Assembly (NCBI RefSeq): GCF_900230215.1
Contig: NZ_LT907982.1
Location: 558,001-622,000, forward strand
Direction: 5' to 3'
DNA: 64,000 nucleotides
DNA from: Jatrophihabitans sp. GAS493
GTDB taxonomy: Bacteria; Actinomycetota; Actinomycetes; Mycobacteriales; Jatrophihabitantaceae
The translations under genes were made by a program, and so were the position numbers. This document shows, piece after piece, positions 7,655 through 16,958 of the stretch (positions are counted from its first letter, which is position 1; every line of letters begins with the position of its first letter). The notes under the pieces were generated by a model. The model saw only the letters and a program-made list of their open reading frames with translations. It was not told where the DNA came from and searched no databases.

Positions 7655-8908
7655 GTGGCCGTGCAAGACACCGTGCAACATCCAGTGATCGATCCGCTCC
7701 TCGAGCTTGATGCGTCGAAGGCTCGCAGTATGCGTCTGATCACCCTGGTGCTGGCCATCGCCTGTGGGGCCACCGTCGCCAACCTCTACTACTGCCAGCC
7801 GCTGCTCCCCCTGCTCAGCGATACCTTCGGCGTCAGCCAGGGCACGGCAGCCGTCGTCGTCACCCTGACCCAGCTCGGCTACGCCTTCGGGATGCTCTTC
7901 CTGCTCCCACTCGGCGACCTGCTGGAGAACCGCAAGTTCGCCTCCCGCACGCTGCTGGCCACCACGGTGGCCCTGCTCATCGCCGCGTTCGCCAAGGACT
8001 TCGCCCTCTTCGCCGGCATGTCGGTGCTCATCGGAGTCACCTCGGTGGTGGCCCAGATCCTCATTCCCTTCGCCGCCCACCTGGCCCCGGAGGCCGAACG
8101 AGGCCGCTTCGTCGGACGGGTGATGAGCGGCCTGCTGCTCGGGATCCTGTTGGCCCGCACGGTCGCCAGCCTGGTCGCCGCTCAGTGGGGGTGGCGCAGT
8201 GTCTACGTCATCTCGGCGGTGCTGATGCTCGCCACCTCACTGGCCCTGGTGAAGGTGCTACCGACGCACCGCCCGCAGACCAAGGCCAAGTACCCGCAGT
8301 TGCTGCGCTCGCTCGGGATGCTGGTGCGGACCGAGCCGGCACTGCGCCGCCGCGCCGCCTGCCAGGCCCTGATGTTCGGTACCTTCTCCTGTTTCTGGAC
8401 CTCGATCGCCTACGAACTCATCGACGAGCACGGCTTCTCGCAGACCGCCATCGGCCTCTTCGCCCTGGTCGGCGCCGCCGGCGCCCTGGCCGCGCCGATC
8501 GCCGGCCGGTTGGCCGACCACGGCCACAGCGTGATCGGCAGCGGCTCGGCCATCGCGCTCGCCTTCATCGCCATGCTGCTGGCCGGGTTCGGCTCGGCCA
8601 ACATCGTGGTCCTGGCCGCCGCGGCGGTGCTCCTCGACCTCGGCGTGCAGGGGCACCAGGTCTTCAGCCAGCAGGAGATCTACTCGCTGCGCGGTGACGC
8701 CCGGGCCCGCATCAACACGGTCTTCATGACCACGGTCTTCATCGGTGGCGCAATTGCTTCCGGTCTCTCCGGCCTGCTGCACGAGCAGTACGGCTGGCGC
8801 ACCGTCGCCTTCTTCGGGGCCTGCCTACCGCTGGTGGCGCTGAGCATCTGGGGTGTCGCGACACTGCGGCGACGTTCGAGCCGGAGGCTTGTCAGCAGCC
8901 CGCGCTAA
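7655..8908 (+). CDS. MFS transporter (NLYYxQPLL-type exporter)
   Basis: A 417-residue, 12-helix major facilitator. The first helix carries ATVANLYYCQPLLPLLSDTFG, a signature of a group of bacterial MFS exporters, and QLGYAFGMLFLLPLGDLLEN is the loop-2/3 motif A region. It starts at a GTG. The preceding TetR gene probably controls it. Export of a toxic small molecule is the family expectation; the substrate is unknown. Confidence 0.85.
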   Translation: MAVQDTVQHPVIDPLLELDASKARSMRLITLVLAIACGATVANLYYCQPLLPLLSDTFGVSQGTAAVVVTLTQLGYAFGMLFLLPLGDLLENRKFASRTLLATTVALLIAAFAKDFALFAGMSVLIGVTSVVAQILIPFAAHLAPEAERGRFVGRVMSGLLLGILLARTVASLVAAQWGWRSVYVISAVLMLATSLALVKVLPTHRPQTKAKYPQLLRSLGMLVRTEPALRRRAACQALMFGTFSCFWTSIAYELIDEHGFSQTAIGLFALVGAAGALAAPIAGRLADHGHSVIGSGSAIALAFIAMLLAGFGSANIVVLAAAAVLLDLGVQGHQVFSQQEIYSLRGDARARINTVFMTTVFIGGAIASGLSGLLHEQYGWRTVAFFGACLPLVALSIWGVATLRRRSSRRLVSSPR

Positions 8909-8917
8909 CGTCGGCGC

Positions 8918-9490
8918 ATGCCTGACATCGCCCTCTTCCACTCGGTGCTCGGAGTGCGCCAGGGTGTGCTCGACGCGGCGCTGCGATTGACCCGGTTGGG
9001 GCATCGCGTCGTGGTGGTCGATCAGTACGAGGGTCGCGAGTTCGACGACTACGACGAGGCCGGCGAATTCGCCGAGTCGATCGGCTATCCGGCGCTGATG
9101 CAGCGGGCCCTCACGCACACGGCCGAGATCCCGGACGGTTTCGTCGCCGCCGGCTTCTCCAACGGCGGCGGCATGGCCGAATTCGTCGCCACCCGGCGCC
9201 GCGTCGCCGGGGTGCTCATGCTCTCCGGCGCCCTCCCGCTGGAGATGCTCGGCGTCGGCGAGTGGCCGGCCGGCGTCCCGGCCCAGATTCACTACGCCGT
9301 CGACGACCCGTTCCGACGGCAGGCGGGCATCGACAGCGTGGTCGCCTCGATCAGAGCCGCCGGCGGAGACCTGGACGTCTACGACTACCCCGGCCGCGGC
9401 CACCTCTTCACCGACAAGTCCCTCGAGGCGGAGTATGACGCGCGGTCGGCGGCGCTGCTCTGGGAGCGAGTATCCGACTTCTTAAGCTGA
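8918..9490 (+). CDS. Dienelactone-hydrolase-family protein
   Basis: A 190-residue alpha/beta hydrolase of the dienelactone hydrolase type. A likely triad is visible: nucleophile S81 in GFSNGGG (many true DLHs have Cys here), D129 or D130 in YAVDDPFR, and H162 in GRGHLF. It starts 9 bases after the MFS stop and may be cotranscribed. Its 3' end overlaps the convergent acetyltransferase by 9 bases. The substrate is unknown. Confidence 0.82.
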   Translation: MPDIALFHSVLGVRQGVLDAALRLTRLGHRVVVVDQYEGREFDDYDEAGEFAESIGYPALMQRALTHTAEIPDGFVAAGFSNGGGMAEFVATRRRVAGVLMLSGALPLEMLGVGEWPAGVPAQIHYAVDDPFRRQAGIDSVVASIRAAGGDLDVYDYPGRGHLFTDKSLEAEYDARSAALLWERVSDFLS

Positions 9491-10075
9491 GCCGGGGCCG
9501 GTGACGGGCAGCCAGCTCCGCGGTTCGGGCGGCTCGGTCGGCGGTTGCGCACCGGCGAAGAGGGGGCGCTGCCACCAGCCGACATCCCACCACTGACCGA
9601 ACTTGAACCCGACACCCTGATAGACGCCGACCGGCGTGAAGCCCATCGCTTCGTGCAGCCCGACACTGGCCGCGTTCGGCAGCGCGATGCCGGCGTAGAG
9701 GCGCAGGTAACCCAGCCCGCGCAGCTCGTCGAAGAGTCGTTCGTAGAGCCCTCGCCCGATGCCCTGCCCAGCCACCGACGGCTCCAGGTACACCGAGACG
9801 TCAGCCATCCACCGGTAGGCCGATCGGGCTCGGTGGGGCGATCCGTAGGCGTAACCGACGACCCGCCCGTTCCGTTGGGCGACCAGCCACGGCAGCACCG
9901 GAGCCTCGTCGATCGGGTCCGGCGTCCGGTGCCGCATCCGGCGCTGGATCTCGCCGGCATCCGGCGGCACCTCCTCGAAGGAGATCGCCGTCTCGGCCAC
10001 GTAGGGGGCGTAGATCTCGGCGATCCGGGGCGCGTCCGCCGCGGTTGCCGCCCGCAGCGTCACCTCGCCGCTCAC
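9482..10075 (-). CDS. GNAT N-acetyltransferase, phosphinothricin-acetyltransferase-like
   Basis: A 197-residue GNAT protein. It resembles the Pat/Bar/YncA group: TAADAPRIAEIYAPYV at the start, TAISFEEVPP, the acetyl-CoA loop VAGQGIGRGLYERLF, and NAASVGLHEAMGF. These enzymes acetylate phosphinothricin, methionine derivatives or related amino groups. The start is a GTG overlapping the stop of the upstream SnoaL-like gene by 4 bases, so the two are coupled. Confidence 0.85.
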   Translation of the reverse strand: MSGEVTLRAATAADAPRIAEIYAPYVAETAISFEEVPPDAGEIQRRMRHRTPDPIDEAPVLPWLVAQRNGRVVGYAYGSPHRARSAYRWMADVSVYLEPSVAGQGIGRGLYERLFDELRGLGYLRLYAGIALPNAASVGLHEAMGFTPVGVYQGVGFKFGQWWDVGWWQRPLFAGAQPPTEPPEPRSWLPVTGPGSA

Positions 10076-10404
10076 ACCCGACCCCCGAAGAACACCTCGG
10101 TCTCGACGAGCTTCCCGTCCCGGACCTGGCTGTACTCGACGTTGCGATAGCGGGTGCCGTCGGCCAGCTGATACTCGTAGAGCACCATCGCCGCGGCTGG
10201 CCCGACATCGGTCAGCTGCAGGATCTCCTGCGAGACGAAGCGCGCCGCCGTCGGGAAGCAGCGCTCTAGGAAGGCGGTGCGGTCGATGTGGTCGTCCTGC
10301 GGGCTGGTGAAGCGGAAGCCGTCGGCGAGCAGGCTCTGCATTCGCTCCAGATCCTGAGCGCGGTAGGCGGCCAGGGCGGCGCCGACGATGTCGCGGGCTG
10401 ACAT
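10072..10404 (-). CDS. SnoaL/NTF2-like small protein
   Basis: A 110-residue NTF2-fold protein (MSARDIVGAALAAYRAQDLE, FRFTSPQDDHIDRTAFLERC, RYRNVEYSQVRDGKLVETEV). Such proteins are ligand-binding or isomerase-like, often of unknown substrate. The ATG at 10404 is preferred because upstream in-frame sequence is only the antisense of proC. Coupled to the GNAT gene by a 4-base overlap; divergent from proC. Confidence 0.8.
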   Translation of the reverse strand: MSARDIVGAALAAYRAQDLERMQSLLADGFRFTSPQDDHIDRTAFLERCFPTAARFVSQEILQLTDVGPAAAMVLYEYQLADGTRYRNVEYSQVRDGKLVETEVFFGGRV

Positions 10405-10497
10405 ACCTCCATCATGACAAGATCTGAAGCACAGGCGCACGGCCCACGCCGAGACTCCTCGGCGCAGCCGGGCCTGCCGAGATTCCTTGGAGGAGCA

Positions 10498-11271
10498 ATG
10501 ACGGTCGGCTTCGTCGGCGCGGGAAACATGGCCCGGGCGATGAGCCTCGGTTGGGGCGATCCCATCCTCTGCACTGACGCCGGCTCCGGACGCGCCGCGG
10601 CGCTGGCCGCTGAGGTCGGCGGCAGCGCGGTGGCCACCAACGCCGAGCTGGCCGCCGGCAGCGACCTGATCGTCCTCGCGCACAAGCCGGCCCTCCTCGG
10701 CCGGGTCGCCGACGAGGTGACGGCCGGGCTCACCAGCCGGACCAGCCGCACCAGGGCGATCGTCTCCGTGCTGGCCGGCGCCACCCTGGCCGACCTGCAG
10801 TCGGCCTACCCGCACGTACCGGTGCTGCGGATCGAACCGAACACGCTGGTGCAGCTGCGGCGTGGGGTGCTGCTGATGGCCACTCCGCGCCCGGAGACGG
10901 ATCGCGCGCTGGTCGCCGAGATCGTCGAGCTCTTCGAGCGGCTCGGGACGGTGGTCACGGTCCGGGAGGAGCAGTTCTCGGCCGCCTCCTCGGTCTCGGG
11001 CGTCGGACCGGCCTACTGGGCCTTGCTGGTCGAGGCGCAGATGGACGCCGCGGTGCGCCACGGACTGACCCCCGAAGTGGCCGGGCGGTTGATCACCGCG
11101 ACGATGGCCGGCACCGCCGAACTCCTGCGCCAGGATGACTTCGATACCCTCGCCGCCCGGCGGGCCGTAACCTCACCGGGCGGCGTGACGGCCCGCGGGT
11201 TGGCCGCACTGGAGCGGGCCGGGATCCGCAGCGCCTTCAACGACGCGATGGACGCGACGGTCGACGACTGA
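10498..11271 (+). CDS. proC: Pyrroline-5-carboxylate reductase
   Basis: A 257-residue enzyme for the last step of proline biosynthesis (pyrroline-5-carboxylate to proline with NAD(P)H). The N-terminal Rossmann motif is GFVGAGNMA (residues 4-12). The C-terminal dimerisation domain carries SVSGVGPAYWALLVEAQ and RRAVTSPGGVTARGLAALE, the family signature. The start at 10498 has a strong Shine-Dalgarno (GGAGGA, 10489-10494). The DUF309 gene begins 1 base after the stop. Confidence 0.9.
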   Translation: MTVGFVGAGNMARAMSLGWGDPILCTDAGSGRAAALAAEVGGSAVATNAELAAGSDLIVLAHKPALLGRVADEVTAGLTSRTSRTRAIVSVLAGATLADLQSAYPHVPVLRIEPNTLVQLRRGVLLMATPRPETDRALVAEIVELFERLGTVVTVREEQFSAASSVSGVGPAYWALLVEAQMDAAVRHGLTPEVAGRLITATMAGTAELLRQDDFDTLAARRAVTSPGGVTARGLAALERAGIRSAFNDAMDATVDD

Positions 11272-11272
11272 C

Positions 11273-11857
11273 GTGGCGACCCCAACCGATCCACCGTCCG
11301 CCGATCCACCGCCCGCCGAGCCGCCGGAGGATCGCCCCCGTGACGCCGACGGACGGGCTCGCAGCAACCGGCCCCGTGATGGGCTGGGGCGGCCGCTGCC
11401 CTACGGCGCGACCGGGGTCGAGCGCCAACCCGAGGGAGTCGTCCGAACCCCGGAGCAGACGCTGGCCGAGGCTCGGCGACTACTGGAGGGCGGCAAACCA
11501 TTCCACGCGCACGAGGTCTTCGAAGATGCCTGGAAGGGCGCCGGCGAGCCCGAACGCGAGCTCTGGCGCGGCCTGGCCCAGCTGGCCGTCGGCCTCACCC
11601 ACGCCGCGCGGGGGAACCCGGCCAGCGCGGCAACCCTGCTTCGGCGCGGAGCGGTCACGATCACCCCGTACCGGGTAAGTAACCCCTTCGGGATCGACGT
11701 CGGGCTGCTGGTGGAGTGGGCCGATTCGTCGGCCGACGAATGCGACGATGCCGCGAACGGGGGAGGCTCCGAGGCGACCCCAGCCCCCCTCCGGATGCCG
11801 TCAGGCTGGTCGGGTCAGCGCGCGTCAATGACCGATCTGCGCAGAACGGGCGAATAA
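11273..11857 (+). CDS. DUF309 protein
   Basis: A 194-residue protein with a DUF309 helical core in the middle (FHAHEVFEDAWKG, ELWRGLAQLAVGLTHA, GNPASAATLLRRG). The N-terminus is Pro/Asp-rich and the C-terminus is poorly ordered; both are longer than the core domain. It starts with GTG right after proC and is probably cotranscribed. Function is unknown. Confidence 0.8.
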   Translation: MATPTDPPSADPPPAEPPEDRPRDADGRARSNRPRDGLGRPLPYGATGVERQPEGVVRTPEQTLAEARRLLEGGKPFHAHEVFEDAWKGAGEPERELWRGLAQLAVGLTHAARGNPASAATLLRRGAVTITPYRVSNPFGIDVGLLVEWADSSADECDDAANGGGSEATPAPLRMPSGWSGQRASMTDLRRTGE

Positions 11858-11895
11858 GGTTTCTCTGGAAACTAATTTGCCAACTCAGCGCGCCG

Positions 11896-11914
11896 TATCC
11901 AAAACCACTGGATA
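11896..11914. promoter_or_regulatory. Small palindrome before a TetR gene
   Basis: TATCCA (11896-11901) and TGGATA (11909-11914) form a 6-bp inverted repeat with a 7-base centre, ending 10 bases before the TetR ATG. The position fits an autoregulatory operator. The short arms make it weak. Confidence 0.35.
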
Positions 11915-11924
11915 TGCTGACCTC

Positions 11925-12569
11925 ATGGTCCCCCGCCGCACACAGGAGCAACGCAGCAGTGAGATGCGCACGCGTCTGCTCGAAGCCACCATTGACTGTC
12001 TCGTCGACTACGGGTATGCCGGAACGACGGTGAACCGGGTCGCCGAGCGCGCCGGCGTCACCCGCGGTGCTCAGGTCCACCACTACCCGGCCAAGGTCGA
12101 CCTGGTGGTCGCTGCGGTCCAGTACCTGGCAACCAAGCGCATCGAAGCCGCCCGCATCGACGCGAAGACGCTGGTCACCTCGACGAACAAGCTCTCCGAC
12201 GCCCTCGATCTGCTCTGGAAGATGAACCAGGGGCGCCTCTTCGAGGCCAGTGTCGAGCTCTGGGTCGCCGCGCGCACCGACTCCGACCTGCGCTCGCACG
12301 CGCATGAGGTCGAGGGTCTGGTCGCAGCCGCCGCGCTGGAGATCGGCACCATGATCATGCCCGAGCGCACCAAGGATCCCCGCTTCATCGCGCAGATCTA
12401 CAGCGCTCGCGACACGATCCGCGGCTTGATCATCTGGAGCTGGGGCATGAGCGAGCCGCAGCGCGAGGCTCGTTGGATGCATGCCAAGCGGCTCATGCTC
12501 GACGCCTGGCCGGTGCCCGCCGACGAGGAGATCCGTCAGTTCGCCGGCGCCCAGCGGGTCGCCCGCTAG
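11925..12569 (+). CDS. TetR/AcrR-family regulator
   Basis: A 214-residue TetR protein (RTQEQRSSEMRTRLLEATID, VAERAGVTRGAQVHHYPAK as recognition helix) with a C-terminal domain of the TetR_C type common in actinobacteria. The ATG at 11925 is preferred over a TTG at 11877 because homologous TetR proteins begin close to RRTQEQR. The neighbouring genes face it from the other strand, so its target is not obvious. The 3' end overlaps the convergent response regulator by 4 bases. Confidence 0.85.
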   Translation: MVPRRTQEQRSSEMRTRLLEATIDCLVDYGYAGTTVNRVAERAGVTRGAQVHHYPAKVDLVVAAVQYLATKRIEAARIDAKTLVTSTNKLSDALDLLWKMNQGRLFEASVELWVAARTDSDLRSHAHEVEGLVAAAALEIGTMIMPERTKDPRFIAQIYSARDTIRGLIIWSWGMSEPQREARWMHAKRLMLDAWPVPADEEIRQFAGAQRVAR

Positions 12570-13210
12570 TTGTTCGGCGGGTCGCCCAACACCTCGGCAC
12601 CGAAGACCGCCGCCTGGGTGCGCCGCTGCATACCCAACTTCGCCAACAGCCCGGAGACGTAGTTCTTCACCGTCTTCTCGGCCAGGAACAGCCGGTCACC
12701 GATCTGCCGGTTGGTGAGCCCGTCGGTGATCAGCGCGAGGATCTCCCGCTCCCGGTCGCTCAGACCGGCCAGCCGAGGATCGGTGGCGGCCCCGTCGCGC
12801 AGCCGGGCCAACACCCGCTCACTCACCTCCGGATCGATCAGCGACTTGCCGGCGGCCACCTCCCGCACCGTGTGCACCAGGTTCGAGCCCCGAACCTCCT
12901 TCAGCACGTAGGCGGCGGCTCCGGCCAGCACCGCGGAGAAGATCGCGTCGTCGTCGTCGTAGGAGGTGAGGATGAGGCAATGCGTCTCCGGCACGCTGGA
13001 GCGGATCTCCCGGCAGACGTCGATCCCGCTTCCATCGGGGAGCCGGGCATCGAGGATCGCGACGTCCGGGCGCAGCGCCTTGACGCGCAGCAGTGCCTGT
13101 TCGGCCGTGCCGGCATCCCCGACGATCTCGATTCCGGGTTCGTAGCTCAGCATCTCAGCGATGCCCCGGCGCACGATCTCATGGTCGTCGAGCAGAAAAA
13201 CTCGTATCAC
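12566..13210 (-). CDS. DevR/DosR-like (NarL/LuxR-type) response regulator
   Basis: A 214-residue two-domain regulator. Receiver: acidic pair D8/D9, phospho-acceptor D54 (VAILDARLPDG), T82 and K104. Output: LuxR/GerE helix-turn-helix near residues 148-205 (LSDREREILALI and LAEKTVKNYVSGLLAKLGM), very like mycobacterial DosR. It is the last gene of the operon with the two GAF kinases, 31 bases after kinase 1. DosR-type regulators bind GGGAC-N4-GTCCC palindromes, and such sites occur at 17178 and 21357. The GTG start follows AGGAGAG. Confidence 0.9.
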   Translation of the reverse strand: MIRVFLLDDHEIVRRGIAEMLSYEPGIEIVGDAGTAEQALLRVKALRPDVAILDARLPDGSGIDVCREIRSSVPETHCLILTSYDDDDAIFSAVLAGAAAYVLKEVRGSNLVHTVREVAAGKSLIDPEVSERVLARLRDGAATDPRLAGLSDREREILALITDGLTNRQIGDRLFLAEKTVKNYVSGLLAKLGMQRRTQAAVFGAEVLGDPPNN

Positions 13211-13241
13211 CGGGCACCATCTCTCCTGAAGTCCATCGATA

Positions 13242-14924
13242 TCATCGCGGGTCGATCGGGACGGTCCAGGTCAGGATCCGTCCCTCAGAGGGCAGATCGG
13301 CACCGACGGCGAAGTCGAATGCACCGCTGCGGGAGAGGGCCAGGGCACGCACCTTGGTCAGGCCGGCCCGAATCGGCGAGCGGGCCTCGATGTCGCCGTT
13401 GTCGTGCACGGTGACGGTGACCAGGCCCGGCGTGAGAGTAACCGCCACATTCACCTCGGTGACTCCTCCCCGGCGCACCACATCGGCGAATGCCTCGTGG
13501 AGCACCGTGGCGATGTCCTCGAGCAGCTGGTCACCCAACTGCTTGCCCATCGTTCCATTGATACGCAGCGACGGCGTGAAGCCGAGCAGATCCGTTGCGC
13601 CATCGACGATCTGCTTCAGCCGGCTGCTGAGCGCGTCCTCGCCGACGGCCAACGAGCCCCGCAGCCGCAGGATGCTCGAGCGCAGCTCGCGGATGATGGC
13701 GTCGATCTCGCCGACCTCGCCGATCAGCCGCTCCCCCACCTCGCCAGCGCCGAGGGAGCGCGCGATGCTCTCCAGGCTCAGCCCCGTCGCGAAGAGGCGC
13801 TGGATGACGTGGTCGTGCAGGTCCCGGGCAATGCGGTCGCGGTCCTCCAGCAGCATCATGCGCTGCTGGTGCAGACGGGCTTCGGCCAGATCCAGGGCCA
13901 GCGCGGCCTGGCTGGCGAAGGCGGCGGCGAGCTCGAGATCGACCGGGGTGAAGGGCGGTCGGTCCCGGGCGCGCACCAGCGAGAGAATTCCCCGCACCTG
14001 ACCAGACCCCGACAACGGCAGCACCAGCGTCGGCCCGACCGGCAGCAACTGATCATCGCGGACCGGCACGCGCAGGTGATCGACCACCGCGAAGTCGTCG
14101 AGCAGAATGGGTTCTCCGCTCTTCACAACGCGCCCGCTCAGTGACCCGTCGATGGGGAAGACCCAGCCGACCAGGCCCTCCGCCGCGCGCCCGGCGCTGA
14201 CCCGCACCTCCAGGCTGTTGCCGTCGGCCCGACCCACCGCGAGCATGCCAGCGTCGGCGTCGGCGATGTCGCGGGCCCGGCTGGTGATGAGCGCGAGATG
14301 TTCGTCGGTCGAGCCGGAGAGCAGCTGGCGGAAGATTTCGGTGGAGGCCTGCAGCCAGTGCTGACGGTGACGAGATTCGTCAAAGAGCTCGGCGTTGTCG
14401 ATGGCCACCGCGGCGGTACGGGCCAGCGCCTCGATCAGCTCGTTCTCGCGCTCGCCGAGTAGTCGCGGAGCCGGAAGCGACAGGTAGATCGTCCCGAAGA
14501 GGCGCTCGCCGCTCATCACCGGCGTGCTGCTGTACCCGCCCGGAGCCGTCGTGGAAGTGGCCAACGCTTTCACGGAGGCGAGCTCGGCACTGTCGACATT
14601 GAAGCCGACCGCTTCCGCGACGTCACCGAAGGGACTGCGGCGGACCAGCACGCAGCCGTCGGCGCCGGAGACCTCGCAGGCCGCCTCCGCGATGCGGCGC
14701 AGCACGATCGGCATGAGCAGGTCGCCGATGATGAGCTGGTTGGAGCGCAGCAGTTCGGCCAGGCGCTGGTTCGCGGCCAGGCCCGCGGCCACCCCGACCT
14801 GCAACTGACTCAGCAGCCGGTCGCTCTCTCGAGCCACCGGATCGTCCGGCCACACCCCGATCGGCGGGTCAGCCGACCGGGGCATCGCGGCGATGCCGGC
14901 GGGGTCGGATACATCGGGCTTCAT
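13242..14924 (-). CDS. GAF-domain histidine kinase with degenerate ATPase domain (DevS-like)
   Basis: A 560-residue protein with two GAF domains (about residues 55-180 and 195-345), a HisKA_3 helix pair with the phospho-acceptor His (H370 in RIARDLHDHVIQRLF) and a C-terminal HATPase-like domain. The ATPase domain is eroded: the N-box Asn is Asp (EAFADVVRRGG), the G1 box reads HDNGDIEA instead of DxGxG, and the second Gly box is absent. It may therefore be a phosphatase, a scaffold or a partner of kinase 2. The ATG at 14924 overlaps the kinase 2 stop by 4 bases; a GTG at 14954 is the alternative. Confidence 0.85.
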   Translation of the reverse strand: MKPDVSDPAGIAAMPRSADPPIGVWPDDPVARESDRLLSQLQVGVAAGLAANQRLAELLRSNQLIIGDLLMPIVLRRIAEAACEVSGADGCVLVRRSPFGDVAEAVGFNVDSAELASVKALATSTTAPGGYSSTPVMSGERLFGTIYLSLPAPRLLGERENELIEALARTAAVAIDNAELFDESRHRQHWLQASTEIFRQLLSGSTDEHLALITSRARDIADADAGMLAVGRADGNSLEVRVSAGRAAEGLVGWVFPIDGSLSGRVVKSGEPILLDDFAVVDHLRVPVRDDQLLPVGPTLVLPLSGSGQVRGILSLVRARDRPPFTPVDLELAAAFASQAALALDLAEARLHQQRMMLLEDRDRIARDLHDHVIQRLFATGLSLESIARSLGAGEVGERLIGEVGEIDAIIRELRSSILRLRGSLAVGEDALSSRLKQIVDGATDLLGFTPSLRINGTMGKQLGDQLLEDIATVLHEAFADVVRRGGVTEVNVAVTLTPGLVTVTVHDNGDIEARSPIRAGLTKVRALALSRSGAFDFAVGADLPSEGRILTWTVPIDPR

Positions 14925-16783
14925 CGCGGTTGGCCGTTCAGCGGGACCCGCCACCGCAGTGTGGTCCCCCGCAGCAGAGCGCCGGGGCCACCGTCACCGA
15001 ATGCTGCGGCGAAACCGGAGGTCGAGCTAATCGCCCTCGACTGCGTCGTCGGCGCGACCGCAGGGGTCGGCGCGACCGCAGACGTCCCGGTCACCGGGGA
15101 CGTCCCGGCGCCACCCGAGGTGGCATGGAACTCACCACCCCATCGCTGGGCGCGCTGACCAAGATTCTCCAAGCCGCTGCTGCGGGCCCGCCCGCTCAGG
15201 CCGACCCCGTCGTCGCGCACCGTCAGCGAAACGAGCTCGGCCCCCACCTCGACTTCGATGTCGACCCGGGTCGCCCGGGCGTGCCGCACCACGTTGGCCA
15301 GCGCCTCGCGCAGCACGGCGGCCAGATCGTCGGCGATCTGCGGCGGTATGGCGTCAGAGGTGCTGTGAAAGCGCAGCGTGGGCGCGAATCCCAACGCCTC
15401 CTCGGCTTCGCCGGCGATGGCCAGCAGGCTGGGAATCACGATCCCCTCGGCCGATCCCGATGCCTCCTCACCGGCGGCGCGCAGCTGGAAGATGCTCGAA
15501 CGGATCTCCCGGATGGTGTCATCGATGTCGCCGACGCGGGCCAGCAGCCGGCTCGCCGCATCGCCGGCACCGACGTCGGCGGCGATCCGTTCCAGCACCA
15601 GGCCGGTGGCGAAGAGGCGGGCGATCACGTGGTCGTGCAGGTCACGGGCGATGCGGTCCCGGTCCTCGAGCAGCAGGACCCGCTCGAGGTCTTTGCGGGC
15701 ATCGCTGAGTTCCAGGGAGAGCGCCGCGTGGCTGGCGAAGCTGGTCGCCATCTGCAGGTCAGCGTCGGTGAAGGGGCTCCTCCCGGCCCGGCGGCAGATG
15801 GTCAGCACACCGCGTGCGCCACGGGCGTCGACCAGCGGCAGCATCATCATCTGGCCGTACTCGTCGAGCAGGGACTCCGCCCGGGCCCGATGCAGCAGTT
15901 GGGTCGGTTCGGCGATGCGGATCGGCCGGGAGTGCAGCATCACCAGGCCGTGCGTCGAACCGACGATCGGTACGCCAGGGTCGGTGAGTCGGTTCCCGGC
16001 CCGGTCCACCCCGACCGCGCCCTCGAGGCGCACGCCGTGCTCGTCCGGGAGCATCACCATCACGGCGTCGGCATCGGCCACCTCCAGGGTGCGCTGGACG
16101 ATGAGCTCCAGAGGCTGGGTGGTGGTGTTGCGGAGCAGCTCGGAGGTGATCTCGGCCGAGGCCTGCAGCCACTGCTGGCGCGCCCGTGACTCCTCGAAGA
16201 GGCGGGCATTGTCGATCGCGACGCCGGCGGTCTCAGCAAGCGCAGTGAGCAGCTCCTCGTCCTGCCGGAAGAAACCACCGCCGTTGGGCGCCAGGACATA
16301 GACATTCGCAAAGTTCTCGCCGCGGACGCGGATTGAGACACCGAGTGCACCGACTCCCTCGGCTGGGGCGTCGGCACCGGCCACCGTCACCGGCAGGTGG
16401 CCGAAGTCGCAGAGCTGCATCCGCAGACTCTCCTCGCTCGGTGGGCAGAGCAGGCCGTCCGCGTGCACGCTGCGCACGAGCTCGCTCGCGTCGTCCTCGT
16501 CGGAGATTCCGACCAACACGAACTCACGGATCCGTTCTCCCGGGCCAAGCAGCGCCAGGACACCGACGTCGGAGCGGCTCAGCCGGCAGGCCACCTCGAC
16601 CACTCGGCGCAGCACCACCGGTAGCCGCAGATCTCCGATGACGTGCTGAGTCACCCTGAGCAGATCCTGCAGTCGTTCCCCGGCCGAGTGGACGTCGTCG
16701 GCCAGTTCCCGAAGTGAGGTGAGCTGCCGATCCAGCTCTCGCCAGGCCAGGGGCAACTCCGTGGCGACAGTGACGGAAACCAT
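14921..16783 (-). CDS. GAF-domain sensor histidine kinase (DevS/DosS-like)
   Basis: A 620-residue sensor kinase, first gene of the operon. An N-terminal helix is followed by GAF domain 1 (about 35-195) and GAF domain 2 (about 205-360). The HisKA_3 acceptor is H383 in RIARDLHDHVIARLF. The HATPase domain has an intact N-box (REALANVVRHA) and G1 box (RDDGVGL). An Ala/Pro/Thr-rich insert of roughly 45 residues interrupts its C-terminal end (TSPVTGTSAVAPTPAVAPTT). No histidine stands where I would expect the DosS GAF haem ligand, so a gas-sensing haem is not supported. Its partner is the DevR-like regulator. Confidence 0.88.
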   Translation of the reverse strand: MVSVTVATELPLAWRELDRQLTSLRELADDVHSAGERLQDLLRVTQHVIGDLRLPVVLRRVVEVACRLSRSDVGVLALLGPGERIREFVLVGISDEDDASELVRSVHADGLLCPPSEESLRMQLCDFGHLPVTVAGADAPAEGVGALGVSIRVRGENFANVYVLAPNGGGFFRQDEELLTALAETAGVAIDNARLFEESRARQQWLQASAEITSELLRNTTTQPLELIVQRTLEVADADAVMVMLPDEHGVRLEGAVGVDRAGNRLTDPGVPIVGSTHGLVMLHSRPIRIAEPTQLLHRARAESLLDEYGQMMMLPLVDARGARGVLTICRRAGRSPFTDADLQMATSFASHAALSLELSDARKDLERVLLLEDRDRIARDLHDHVIARLFATGLVLERIAADVGAGDAASRLLARVGDIDDTIREIRSSIFQLRAAGEEASGSAEGIVIPSLLAIAGEAEEALGFAPTLRFHSTSDAIPPQIADDLAAVLREALANVVRHARATRVDIEVEVGAELVSLTVRDDGVGLSGRARSSGLENLGQRAQRWGGEFHATSGGAGTSPVTGTSAVAPTPAVAPTTQSRAISSTSGFAAAFGDGGPGALLRGTTLRWRVPLNGQPR

Positions 16784-16958
16784 AGTGTGCCCATCATGAG
16801 TCAGATCTGGCCGGGTAGCCAGCCCTGTAGCGCACGCTCGGTTACAGATAACTAGCCGGTATGCCCGGTATGTCGATAAGTGGGGGGTATGCGGGTCGTT
16901 TGCGGGGTATTCGAAGGCTCAGAAGGGAAGTAGATACATCCAGATCGGAACGTGGTTT

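Noticed and set aside
14921-16783. Haem-binding oxygen sensor identity for the DevS-like kinase
   Set aside because: The GAF domains lack a histidine at the position where I expect the DosS haem ligand, so the signal is left open.
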